A stretch of 64,000 nucleotides of DNA from NCBI GenBank assembly GCA_964036045.1, contig OZ038398.1, positions 27,161,309 through 27,225,308 on the forward strand. The letters run 5' to 3'. The notes beneath the pieces were generated by a model. That model saw nothing but the letters and a program-made list of their open reading frames with translations, was not told the origin of the DNA and did not search any database. Both the position numbers and the translations under genes were made by a program. The stretch's first letter is position 1, and every line of letters begins with the position of its first letter. The stretch is from Eutreptiella sp. 'Long Island Sound 2002'. Taxonomy: Eukaryota; Euglenozoa; Euglenophyceae; Eutreptiales; Eutreptiaceae. Positions 20,849 through 31,200 of the stretch are shown piece by piece.

Positions 20849-21470
20849 AAATTCTATTGCCTTCGGCAGTGCACCTCGAAGAGAGGTTGACAGTCAGCCA
20901 ATCAGTCCCTGAGCCACGCCAGCAGGCAGTCAGACAGAAACACACAGTTTGGGTTTTTTGTAGTGGCAGATGCGGACCCAAGCAGCGGGGAGGCCCATTA
21001 CCTCTAACCAAGCAGTGGCCGAGTGGCAATGTAGCCGACCGGCATCCCTTTGGTCGGCGGTTCGAACCCCGGTTGGGCGAATTTGGCGCTGCCGCCGCCA
21101 CCGCCAAAAGTCACCAGACCAGGATTCGAACCACCGACCGAAAACTTTTCGTCAACGGCGTTCCCATTGGACCGCCGTTTGTGTACAAGCAATGTGCTTC
21201 CCCACTGCTTGTAGCCTTTTGAGCGAAAACTTTTGACCCCCCCCCCCCACCTCAAGCGCAGGCGCGGGCGTCGTATACCCCCCTTTTTGGGGGTCATTCG
21301 CGTAGCATACCCCAAGGCATGACATTGGATGTCCAACCCCTTGTAAAATCATTATTTTGCCCAATAAGACCATCCCCCAATGGATTTTTGATACTGAGGC
21401 CTCTACCCCCTAAAGCTGGATATCACTTTTTTTTGGGGGGGGGGGTGGAACCTCACTTCGAGGTGATTTA
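20849..21470. mobile_element. tRNA-derived element with terminal inverted repeats, copy 1
   Basis: Homologous to 52067-52687. The left end at 20872 is CACCTCGAAGAGAGGTTG; the right end at 21465 is its inverted counterpart with two differences. Inside, plus strand, a tRNA-like A box TGGCCGAGTGG (21016-21026) and B box GGTTCGAACCC (21059-21069) lie 43 bp apart, and a second B-box-like GGTTCGAATCC lies on the minus strand near 21121-21136. A 3' module (about 21251-21434), bounded by a C run and a G run, is in the opposite orientation from that in copy 2. No protein is encoded. A genuine tRNA is excluded because the acceptor stem does not pair. Confidence 0.7.
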
Positions 21471-21677
21471 TCTTGGTATTTACTTTGGTGTGCTTTGCCA
21501 TTTGCCAGCTTGTTGAAAGCTCACCCATCCCCTAGACTCTGTGATTCAACTACACAGTATGGACCGCCACACAACATGTCAAGGCCAAGCCAGCTGTTGA
21601 AATATCTTTTGCCCATTCCCAATTAGGCAAAGGCAGTTGCATGGCTAAAGGGGGAATGTTTGCCCGGCGCGCTACTT

Positions 21678-22343
21678 TTAGACTATGTTCCCCCCGAAGA
21701 GCCCCCAAGCACACCCCTTGGAAACGCCCTTAGAATTAGGTGACCCAAACTGCCCCAGCTCAAGAAAGTTGCAAACTGGGGTACACAGTACCACTCTCGC
21801 TCCTTTAAGGGCGGTCTTGGTCAACACCTTAGCAAGTTGGGAGAATGGGGGGTTAGGATAGCACAACCGCATCGATCTCCAGTAGAAGCGATAGGCGTCA
21901 TTGAGGTATCGCGAACAGTAGAGCTGCATCATAACATTGGTCCCACAAGTGTGGGTGTCAATACATTCAGTACAATAGTGCTCCTTACACTCATCCCAAA
22001 CTACAACGGTGGAGCGTTCTGGCAACACAACACACACGCTTCTGCCTCATCCTCTGCCTCATCTTGCGTGCCACAACCGAGCAAACAGCTGCTCAATGCG
22101 TGCCCTATACCACCCGGGCACGTCATTGTAACATTGTTGGCGGGCTGTCAAAGTGCCATTCTTTCTTCCAATTAATGGCACAATGACATGAATCCGGCCC
22201 TTATAAGCACCATCATGGCCCCCAACTTTGAAATCAAAGAAATCACCTCGGGTACGAGAAGGTCCATACCCATCCCAAATCTGCTGATGTCCCGGGGGCC
22301 AAGGGGCAAATCCATATAATGTTGCCCAACATATCAACGGCAA
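21678..22343 (-). pseudogene. DDE-superfamily transposase remnant (Harbinger/IS5-like type)
   Basis: The frame 22343-22059 carries VGGHDGAYKGRIHVIVPLIG and TLTARQQCYNDVPGWYRARI followed by EQLFARLWHA. This is the typical end of DDE_Tnp_4-type catalytic domains: the second Asp in a D-G-A-Y/F-x-G motif, then the catalytic Glu in R-A-R-I-E-Q-x-F. A TGA follows. A different frame continues downstream (21678-22037) with cysteine-rich sequence that does not clearly belong to the family. The first catalytic Asp and the DNA-binding part were not found upstream, so the copy is partial and broken. Confidence 0.45.
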
Positions 22344-22432
22344 CAGTCCACCGGTAAGGCACGGGTCAAAAAAGATGCCCGGCGCGCGCCCGGCGCGCTA
22401 ACGTTCCCCCAAATGCACTTTCATTTCTATGA

Positions 22433-23010
22433 CTAAACAAAATATGAGATACCACCTCCTGCACCCAGAGGTTCACCAGACCCAAAAATCGAACCTGACC
22501 TCAGACATGCATCAACAAACAAAATTATTGAGGTTACCAGGGTGCCATTTGCAAAAGCACTGCCATCTGCTTTTTCAGTCCCCGCACTGAAGGGCTGGTA
22601 TGGTATCTGCATACCAAAAACTGTACACATGCGTGCTGTGAGCATATGATAACCAAAAGATCCACCAAGACCCACGGATTAACAGGTTAGCAATCAGGAA
22701 CACAGCTTGGGTGTACAGCTTGGGTGTGACCATATACACCTGTGTAGAAGTGGGAAGACATGCCACAGGAAAGACAAACATTCAGGAGAGATGGGGACAC
22801 ACCAAAACACTATTCATCCGGGGAAAAAAACCAGTCAAATGGCTGTCAATGGCAAGAGGCCACATTCATATTTACTACTGGGATGGTGGTGCCAAATTGG
22901 CATCTCCAAACCAGAGAGGAGTGATGGGCCCACAGGTAGTGTTGGGGGGGGGGGGGGCATACAACACCACGCTTGGAAGCCCCATTGGTTCCAGTAGTTA
23001 CATTTTGTGT
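22433..23010. other. Coding-like sequence on both strands, unassigned
   Basis: On the minus strand, 22675-22433 reads GGSFGYHMLTARMCTVFGMQ to GAGGGISYFV and stops. On the plus strand, 22711-22940 reads GKTNIQERWGHTKTLFIRGK to NQRGVMGPQ and then meets a possible CAG|GTAGTG donor. Neither resembles a known family. A poly-G run of 12 lies at 22944. Confidence 0.25.
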
Positions 23011-23259
23011 TAAAAAAAACTCAACAATTAGAGGTCAGCACTTCCAGTAGTACAATAGATTTGCACTGCGTGCAAAGGCGTCCCTTATGAGCCACAGGAA
23101 TACACCACTTGATCATACACTTGCGGTCAGACCAATCAGCAAGACCAATTAATCATCGCTCTCAAAGTGACAGAAAATCCACACATCCATGGTGCAGTCA
23201 GAGAACCAGCTTCGCAACCAATCATGATCTGGTGTAGATAATACAAATGGCTGGGTTCA

Positions 23260-23890
23260 ATGGTCAGCATACAGCACATCAAGCCACAAAACATACCGAT
23301 CCATGTTGGAATCTTACATGAGTACAAACCCTCTGAATGGCACATACTCATCACCAACAAATCAGCACATATCACATACACAAATGCCTGTTCCCCAGAG
23401 ACATCCGAGACGTCCAAATTGCTGCAAACTGTAAGGAATCAGAACATGGGGATTGGCAACAGGCAAGCATCAGAGAATGCACGGCCTTCAGGGTGGCAGC
23501 ATTTCCTGGGGCTGCAGAGTGGTGGATGGGTCTAGTTCTGCAAAAATATTGTGCCTGTAGCACAAAGGCTCGATACGAATTAGTGTCAGAGAAGCAAACC
23601 CACTCCATGCAACAAACCCAGTTGGATGGTGGCTGGAGGGGTTTGGGCGCAGCAGCCTCACGAACTTTAGCATGTGTGAACGTTGAAGGCAAAACAGCAC
23701 AGCCATAATCCACGGCCCGCAAATACGTGTTTTGTCAATACAAACAAACAGCTGTAAGAAAGATCTCACATGGGCAGCAAAGCCCCCCCCCCCCCCAAGT
23801 GAAAACTCCTCGCCAATCCTGCCACAATGCAAGTGCCCAGATCTCCACAGATCGCATTGCAAAAAACCAAATGGAGCCACAGGAACCATC
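23260..23890. other. Coding-like fragments, strand uncertain, unassigned
   Basis: The plus strand offers HVGILHEYKPSEWHILITNK (23310-23370). The minus strand offers AVDYGCAVLPSTFTHAKVRE and NAATLKAVHSLMLACCQSP (23722-23420). Both look protein-like, and I cannot decide between them. A C run of 13 lies at 23787. Confidence 0.2.
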
Positions 23891-24398
23891 GTTCCAAAAT
23901 GGACGGAAGCGACACCGAAAAAATATTGTGTGGACGCGGAATTGCGTGGGTGAGGGCACGAGCATTATTTACGCGATGCTGCGTAATGACTTAAAATGAC
24001 CAGCATGGGCGCACCTCATGCCAGACTCGATGAAGTTCCACCGCACCTTTGTTTGCTTGCGTAAGAGGAGCGGTGTTGGGTGCCGTGTGGGTTGGGTGCT
24101 ATCTCACCTACATAGATATCAAACCGGCCCTCCAACATCTGACAGCGAGAGATCGTTGGTGTGTGGGTTCGCTATGCGCTCTGTATGAGCTAGAGGCTCT
24201 CTGCATCAGGGCTGGTGTGACGTGAGGAAGCCTGACCAGTGGCCAACGCACACGACTGGCTATGCGCGCAAACTATGGCTAAGTGTTTGCACTGCGTGCG
24301 CACTGCGTGCATATTGCGCACACAGAGGCTAGGATACTCACCCAAGAATACCTGTCACCTGTTTACTAGGGGGAAGACTGAAAGGTGTCAATACCATA

Positions 24399-24774
24399 GG
24401 GTTGGCCAGGTCCATCGATACTTCTGGTTGTAGTTATCACCAACAGCATCGTCGAAGAAGAACTGTCCGGTCCTGGTGTCGACTCGCCACCATCGAGTAG
24501 CGGCGATCGAGAGCCTTCGAGCGACGATGACCACGTTGACTTCTTTGCAGTTGTGGACGTGGCCATACCGATCGATGATCTTGAGCATCTCGGTCTGAGA
24601 ATCACCTTGAAGTCGACCAAGGTTTTGGTGCACATACTATCTGTCGGGAAGAGTACTCTGCAGGGCGAATCGAACTGCCTCTACGGATACCAGGCTCGCT
24701 GCAGTGTCGACAATGACGACGTCGAGATCCGGGTCGTGTCGACGGTGTACACTTTGTCGATGGGCCTCTTCTAG
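24399..24774. other. Open block on both strands, rich in TCGA/GATC, unassigned
   Basis: The plus strand is open for about 124 codons (24399-24774) with an acidic serine-rich part (SPPSSSGDREPSSDDDHVDF) and DVAIPIDDLEHLGLRITLKS. The minus strand is open except for one TAG, with DPDLDVVIVDTAASLVSVEA and ATRWWRVDTRTGQFFFDDAV. Base composition differs from the flanks. The minus-strand start lies behind a plausible acceptor (CCATTTCCACCTAG). A 21-bp GCACTGCGTGCGCACTGCGT direct repeat lies on each side, at about 24290 and 24910. Confidence 0.3.
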
Positions 24775-24989
24775 GTGGAAATGGTTGACAATTCAAATAT
24801 GCCACATCCTAAATGCTTGGGAAGCCAAAAAAACCCTGGTACGGAACCAAAAACTTGTGAAAGGGGGCCAAAACTAGGGTTCGAGTATTTGCCGACATCC
24901 AAAACTTCGCACTGCGTGCGCACTGCGTGCATGGCATTCCCTATGTCTGAGGGAGCAGGTTTATGCCCCGGTCCAGTCAGAGGCTGTGA

Positions 24990-26180
24990 CCCGTTCTTAT
25001 GCGGACCACAGGGGGCGTGAGGGGGTCAGGGGTTGGCAGGTAAATGTCAGTGTGCTACAATCAGATGTTAGGGGGAAGTGGGGGGGCGGTGGGCAACGCT
25101 TGGCACAACAGGATTGCCGCAACGAGGCAATCAAGGCAGCACTGTGCCACAGAGCTTCAGCCATTTGAAAGGTTGGTGGCAACAACCCTTTTGCCTGGAG
25201 ATGCTGTTTGCACAGCCATGAAGGCAGACTGCCCACCCTCCTGCTTGTGCAACCCAGTGGTCAAGTTGGCTGATTTTTGAGGAAGCAAGCTTGTCTTACC
25301 TCAGGACAGGGCATCTTGTTCCTTCAGAGATCCAGGCCTTCCTCGTCAACTGTGCAAACACTGGCATCCCCAAGGGAGTGAGGGCAAGGGGGCCACCAGA
25401 TGGATCCATACGCCATCCATGCACCCACAGACTCCGGGTAGTTTGGGGGGTCCGCAAGGGCATGAAGGAGCCCCAGTATGCCCCCTCGGTCGAGAACTGG
25501 TCAACTAAGGTGAAGAAAACGGCTATTGTTCCATTTGTGATGCCTCTTGTGGAGCAAGTTTTCCCCCCTGCCCCCCTTACGAGAGCAACAATAAAATTCC
25601 ACAATTTGATGGAAACAACAAAAAAAGAGCGTTGTTGGGGTGCACTGTGAGAAGACAGGAGCAGTGACCATGGAATCATGAATGTACTTGTCGTCAGGTG
25701 ATTCCCCAATCTCCACCTCCGAAGAACAAGAAGTGGATGAAAGTGGGTCAGCATCCCTGAATACCATCCCAAGCCCCAAATCACAGAAAAAAAATCACCC
25801 TTCCCCATCCCCCCACGAAACGACCAGTAGAGCGTTCTCGAAGGAACAAAGGCACTTGGCCGGTCGTTGGACGGGAGCGCAGACGATTTCGAAACCCAAG
25901 AGAATTTTCCACAGAGTTGGCACACAACACCCGGCCTGCGGACAGCTGTATTGACAGTACATGAAGCTGGCCTGAAGTGGGCGTGCAAAAGAGCTAAAAT
26001 GCCTTTCACATCAATGCATTCCAAAACCAAACCCTTCCCTTGGCAAAGTTCATCAAACTTGCTTTTGCTTTTGTGTACCTGAAATTGGACTCCACTTTCC
26101 TGCTCCTTTAATGACTTTCGCTTCACCCCGGAGGAGAATTTTTTTTGATCTGGTGGGTGGGTGGGTGGGTCGGCCACAAT
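24990..26180. other. Coding-like plus-strand fragments overlapping a 293-codon minus-strand frame, unassigned
   Basis: Plus-strand fragments include SYLRTGHLVPSEIQAFLVNC (25291-25650) and a hydrophilic stretch STSEEQEVDESGSASLNTIP (25682-25954). The opposite strand, 26177-25296, is open for 293 codons but is rich in Trp, Phe and Leu as expected for a shadow of a hydrophilic coding strand. I favour decayed plus-strand coding sequence. No family was recognised. Confidence 0.25.
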
Positions 26181-26682
26181 CCCAAAAGGCCAGAATACCC
26201 CCCCCCCTTTTCACTGAGCAATCCCCTGCTCAGTGATACCCACAACCCTCTACAACCCTCAGCAATCTGAACGACCCTCAAACCCTCCACATCCCTCCGA
26301 GCAGTGGACTGCGTGCTCCCTCGGGGGTGGGTCGGCAGCTGTCCCACACGCCCCAGCACCCCCCCACGGGCAGTGTTCAGGCGGTGTTGACAGGGGCCAG
26401 AGGTGAGGCAAAGCACACTCCAGCACCGAGGTGTCATGGGTCCCACCCCCGGAAGGGGGCGGCACCGTGGGGAATGGCACTGCAACGGACTCCTGCGGTC
26501 CGGGAGCGGTGAACATGCAAAACATCACAGACAACTATATGATGGTCACGGGGGAAGCACATCGGGCAGGGAGACATGCGGCCGCATTCCGGATGGAGAT
26601 GGGGCGCAGACCGGGTTTGCCACCGGCCCGGCCCCCTGGCAGGGCTGCACGGGGGATCGCCTCACGGAGCACAGACACACGC

Positions 26683-26779
26683 GACATGCAGAGCGGTCCC
26701 GCCCAGTCACACATGACATGCAGAGCGGTCCCGCCCAGTCACACATGACATGCAGAGCGGTCCCGCCCAGTCACACATG
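26683..26779. repeat. Three tandem copies of a 32-bp unit
   Basis: GACATGCAGAGCGGTCCCGC followed by CCAGTCACACAT starts at 26683, 26715 and 26747. It lies 200 bp beyond the stop of the giant minus-strand gene, so it may be in its 3' untranslated region. Confidence 0.9.
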
Positions 26780-26983
26780 CCGTGCGACCCGAAGGCGAAT
26801 CCTAACGGGAACGTGCTTTCACGCCCGGGGGCTCGGAGCAGCGCGACCGGGACAGGCGGGTTATGGCACGGGGGCGGGGGATGCAACAACACTTTTTGCG
26901 ATCACTGTCTACACCGGGCCAACGGGATGCAACAACACCACCCAAGCTGCGGGACGGTTAGGGACACGGAGTTCACGCTGTTT

Positions 26984-28227
26984 CTACGGTGGTGAAAATG
27001 GGGGCGAAAATGGGTTTCTCGAGATGGCAGAGGCCCCGGAGGCGGGGTCCCGGTAGAGCCCCGAGTTGGGCTCCTGGTGCCAGCGGTTCAGAGGGTTCAC
27101 GGCGTACAGCCCAAACGCCCCCGGCTGCACCGGGGAGGTGATCCCCATCGGGTCGGCCCGCGCCTCGGTGCTGAGCCGCACGCCCTGCCCCCCCGGCGGG
27201 GCCAGCTGCGACATGGAAGGGGGCGAGAGCATCTGCGTCCCGTCCGGCGCCCAGTACGCTTGGGGCGGCGCGCTCCCCGCCGGCTGCTGCGACCTTGGGC
27301 TGGGCTCCAGCGACAGCAGCAGCGACGCCATGCGCGGGAGGGCGACGGCCCCGAACCCCGTCGATGACGCGTTGTCGGAATGCGCGTCAGAGGGCAGGTG
27401 CGCGTGGGCGAAGGCGAGATCCGGGTTGCCGTGCTGCCACAGGCGGCCGTGCGCCACCCACGAGCTGCGCCGTCGCTCCAGCGGGTTGTCGGGCGCCGTC
27501 GCTGGGGCCGGGGCCGGGGCCGGGGGCTGCAGGGGGTTGGGCACCGCCGGGGCTTGCAGCGAGCCGCGCCGCACCACAGACGTCGCGTGCGCGGCGGCTG
27601 CCCGCTGCGCCAGCGTCCCGCTCCCGGACGCGTTCGGCGACGAGTTCGCGGTGCTGCCGTCGAAGTGCGACTCGCGGCGGAGCCGACGCACCAGCTGCCT
27701 GATCCGCGTGCCGTGTGGCGTGCGCACCTCGCGCGACGCCTCGGGCGCGTCCCCGGCCTCGCCCGACCGGCGCGCGGGCGAGCCCAAGCGCGGGGACCGC
27801 CGGGTGGGCGGCGGGGACGGGAGGCCCGGGCGCGGGGACCGCCGGGAGGGCGGCAGAGCCGCGTCGACGAGGGACGCGGGGGACCGGAGCATCTCGGACG
27901 ACGTCGATCGGCTGAACACGGAGCTGATCTTGGGGCTGGGCACCGCCGGGAGCGCCATGTCCGACATGACGTCCAGCATCTCCGCGACCCCCGGCGTCTT
28001 CTCGAGCGCCGCGAGGTCCGGGTCGAGGAGCTCGGGCCCGCGCCGGGGCGGGCCCGCCGCCGGCTGCGCGGGCGGGGCCAGGGGGGCCTGGGTGCTGCCG
28101 CCCAGCGGGTGGTGGCGGCGCGAGGCAGGGGACGGCCCGGCCAAGGCGGAGGGCGTGCCGTTGTCATCGGCCACCAGCCAGTCCCCGACGAGTTGGTGCA
28201 TTGCGGAGGTGGTGGGCCCCAGGGTCC
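26984..28227 (-). other. Last exon of the giant gene: cytoplasmic tail
   Basis: It follows acceptor CCCACACGTCTGTCACAG and encodes about 414 residues. Near 27850-27765 are [20 protein letters not shown]-type repeats, typical proline-directed phosphorylation or SH3-binding sites. [10 protein letters not shown] run lies near 27510, and the end is [14 protein letters not shown] then [12 protein letters not shown]. No kinase or other catalytic motif is seen. The GC-rich shadows on the other frames here are not genes. Confidence 0.6.
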
Positions 28228-31200
28228 CTGTGACAGACGTGTGGGTCAGAGGGAAGGACTTTGGGTTACATTTGGGTCGCGTTCAGTCTTCCCTAACGCC
28301 GCTAGGGGGCTGTTCTTGGCCCCGGGGGCGATGGAGGACCCCTGAGGGCGGAAGAGAGGGGTGATGCAACCAACCGCCATATGGAAGACCCACTGAGGTC
28401 CCTTGTTTTGCTGGCTCTTAATCGGTACTTGTTTGTCAAGGGGGGGGGGGGGGGCAGGGGAAAGGGGAACAGGTGCTCGGGGTAAATTGAGGTGAGCAAA
28501 GCGCAAGTGCAGGTGGGACCTTTGGTGGGCTTCGGTAGGCGCCACCAAACCTTTGACACTGTCCGCAGGGATCGGGTGGTGAGGAGGCAACATGCCCTCG
28601 CCGTCCTGTTGTGCCTGTACAGCTTCTCCCTTTTGCTGGACCCCCCCTCACGCCCCCTGTGTCTCGGACGGGGGCGCACCGTGTGCCTCAGACATCAAAC
28701 CCCCAACACCGAGGCCCCGCGACACATGCGGCCCCGATGCCACTTCTACGCCATCGCCCGCGCCCCACAACACCGCCCCACAACAAAAGCGAGCGGCACC
28801 CCCCGAACGGGGGGAGGGCAGTCCGCATCGCAGGACCGCCACCCGAACCCGCACGCAAGCGGAGCACCACGGCCCACGTCTACAAAACCGGGACCAAACT
28901 CATGGGGGGTCCTGGACACCGGCCCTCTGCCCTGATCCTTGCCCTTGCCTGAGAGACAGGGAGGGGGAAACTTTCGCTGCCCTTGGAAACCCCCAAGCTC
29001 CAACTGCCTCACACACACCCCAAGTGCCAGCCCATGCTCCGTTCAGAGGCAGACGGGTTTGCGAATCAAATGGCCACTGGAAGCAGCAGTAGTTCCCAAA
29101 ATCTGAAACAATCTTCTGTTCCAAACACTTGCCCAACAACTACGGACCCGCAGAATGCAATGCCATTGGCATCTTCACTGCACCGCCGACACCCCTAAAC
29201 TTCGCCAGGGGGAAATGTCGCCACCTTCCTTAAAGACAAGAACGTCCCACGACAGTCTCCCCGCCCCACATTTTCCCTCCCCCTGTCGGGGTTGCATCTT
29301 CGTCTGTTACAAGTCCAATTGCGAGGGGGTGGGACCCAATACCCCCCCTTCCATCCTCAGGGCAAATTTCAAAGTTCACCATTGGAAGAAATTTTGGGCT
29401 ATTTTTCATACACGAAACCCTGAGTCTCTGACCCCCCACCCTCCAAACACATGCACACGAACCCATTTGTATTGTCCCTCCTTCCCACGCCTTGAAGGTA
29501 TGTGCCTTTGAGTGGTTGCAATCCAGTAGCTCTTGGAAGGAGGCGGTGTTAAACAGGGGGGGACTTGGGTCTCCGTTGCTGGGGTGCTGGGGGCATGGGG
29601 GGGGGGGGGTCGGCATGCATGGGCATACGCGCATGCGCGCGCGCACAGGCACCACGACGGCGTCGTCTAACGAACGCCGGCGGTAGACTGTGGGCCATGG
29701 GGGCTGTCCCAGTCCACTCCGCCTTGGAACCGGACAGCACAGGATTTGGGGCCAGTGCCGCGCAGGGACGGATGTGCAGGCCTGCAGTCCCCGCCTGTGT
29801 GAGGCCCTGTCCCAACCCAACCCAACCCCCCCTCTCCAGATCCGAGGCCTAGTGCAGCAAGCAAGAGGGAGAACAAACGAAGGGCCAGAATGGTGCCTCC
29901 TGTCTCAAAACTCCCGCTCGGCAGCAGCGTAGGACGGTCATTGGCAGTTCGCCGGTGTTCAGCTGAGCCCCAGAGTTGATGCTTCGATTGACTGACTTGA
30001 GGGCCCGGGCCTGACAGTACCTTCCGCACTCGAAACATCGATCGCATCAAAACTCTTTTCGGGCCAGTGTTGGTCCACAAACCCTTGGTTCGCAGCGCCC
30101 CCTCCCGTTCAGAAACACGCCCGCCCCCGACTGATCCAGACGCACGCGCCCACGCGCACACGCACACAGGCCTGCCACACAGACCTTGCCCGGCGTCCAC
30201 CACGTCCGCTGGTAGCGGCAGCACAATGTCCGGTAGCAGTCCCCCCTCCGCGGCCGAGCTGGAGCCCTGCGAGCCGGCCCCGCTGGCCTGGCCCGCAGAC
30301 GGGGGCTGGCCCGGCTTCTGCACGCTGTCGAAGCTCCAGGCCACGGAAATGGGCCTCTGGATCTCGGGGTCTGTCAGTGGCCCAAGGCTCTTGGAGCTGA
30401 GGATGCCGTGTGGGGCGCTGCCGGATTGCGGACTGAGGGCGGCCGTGCCCAGCATGCCCCGGATCTGGGACAGGCTCAGGGCGACGTCCGTGCCCTCCGG
30501 CGACGGCCCCCCGGGCATGAGAGGCAGCAGCTGCGGCGTCGCGGGGGGCAAGGAGCCTGCAGGAGGAGAGAGGGGGTGGGTCGGGGCTGGACAGAGGGCG
30601 TGCGTACGGCAGGGGCGGCAGCAGGGGGCAGGGGGCCATGGGCAGAGCCTTCGTTTCCGAGGCCTGTGTGTACCACTGCCCACGCGGGCTTGCGCTTAGG
30701 AACCCCGAGGGAGGAGGGGGTGGGGGGGTTGGGCTCCGCTAGCGCGGAAACCACACCACATGAAACACCGGCCGCAGCGGCCGTCAGAACGCAGCGACCC
30801 GACGCAGCACGCGAAGGGAGGGACGGGTGACGGCATGTCACACAGTCTTGTCTTGAACCCTCTCCCTCCGCAGGCGGCGGCGCCCATCGACCTTTCATCA
30901 CCGCCTTGTGCCCACCCTCTCCCTGTGTGGCCTCCCGCCCCCCCCCCCCGCGCCCTACACCCCCTCCCTTTCCCTTGGGAGGTTGTGCCCCCAGAGCCCC
31001 GGACTGTCCCTGTTTCACTGCTCCGTGTCAGGTCCATGCAGACGAGGGGTCCGGGGCGGGGCGGGGGGGGGGTCGTTTGGGGCCCTGGCCAACCCCAGCC
31101 GACCCACCCACAGACCCACCCACAGACCCACCCACAGACCCACCCACAGACCCACCCACAGACCCACCCACAGACCCACCCACAGACCCACCCACAGACC

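Noticed and set aside
21009-21080. A real tRNA gene
   Set aside because: A and B boxes are present, but the acceptor stem does not pair and the unit lies within a dispersed element with degraded copies.
27066-28364. Plus-strand 432-codon and 321-codon frames and a minus-strand Arg-rich 356-codon frame
   Set aside because: They are GC-rich shadows of the tail exon of the giant gene, whose frame is fixed by phase-matched splice sites.
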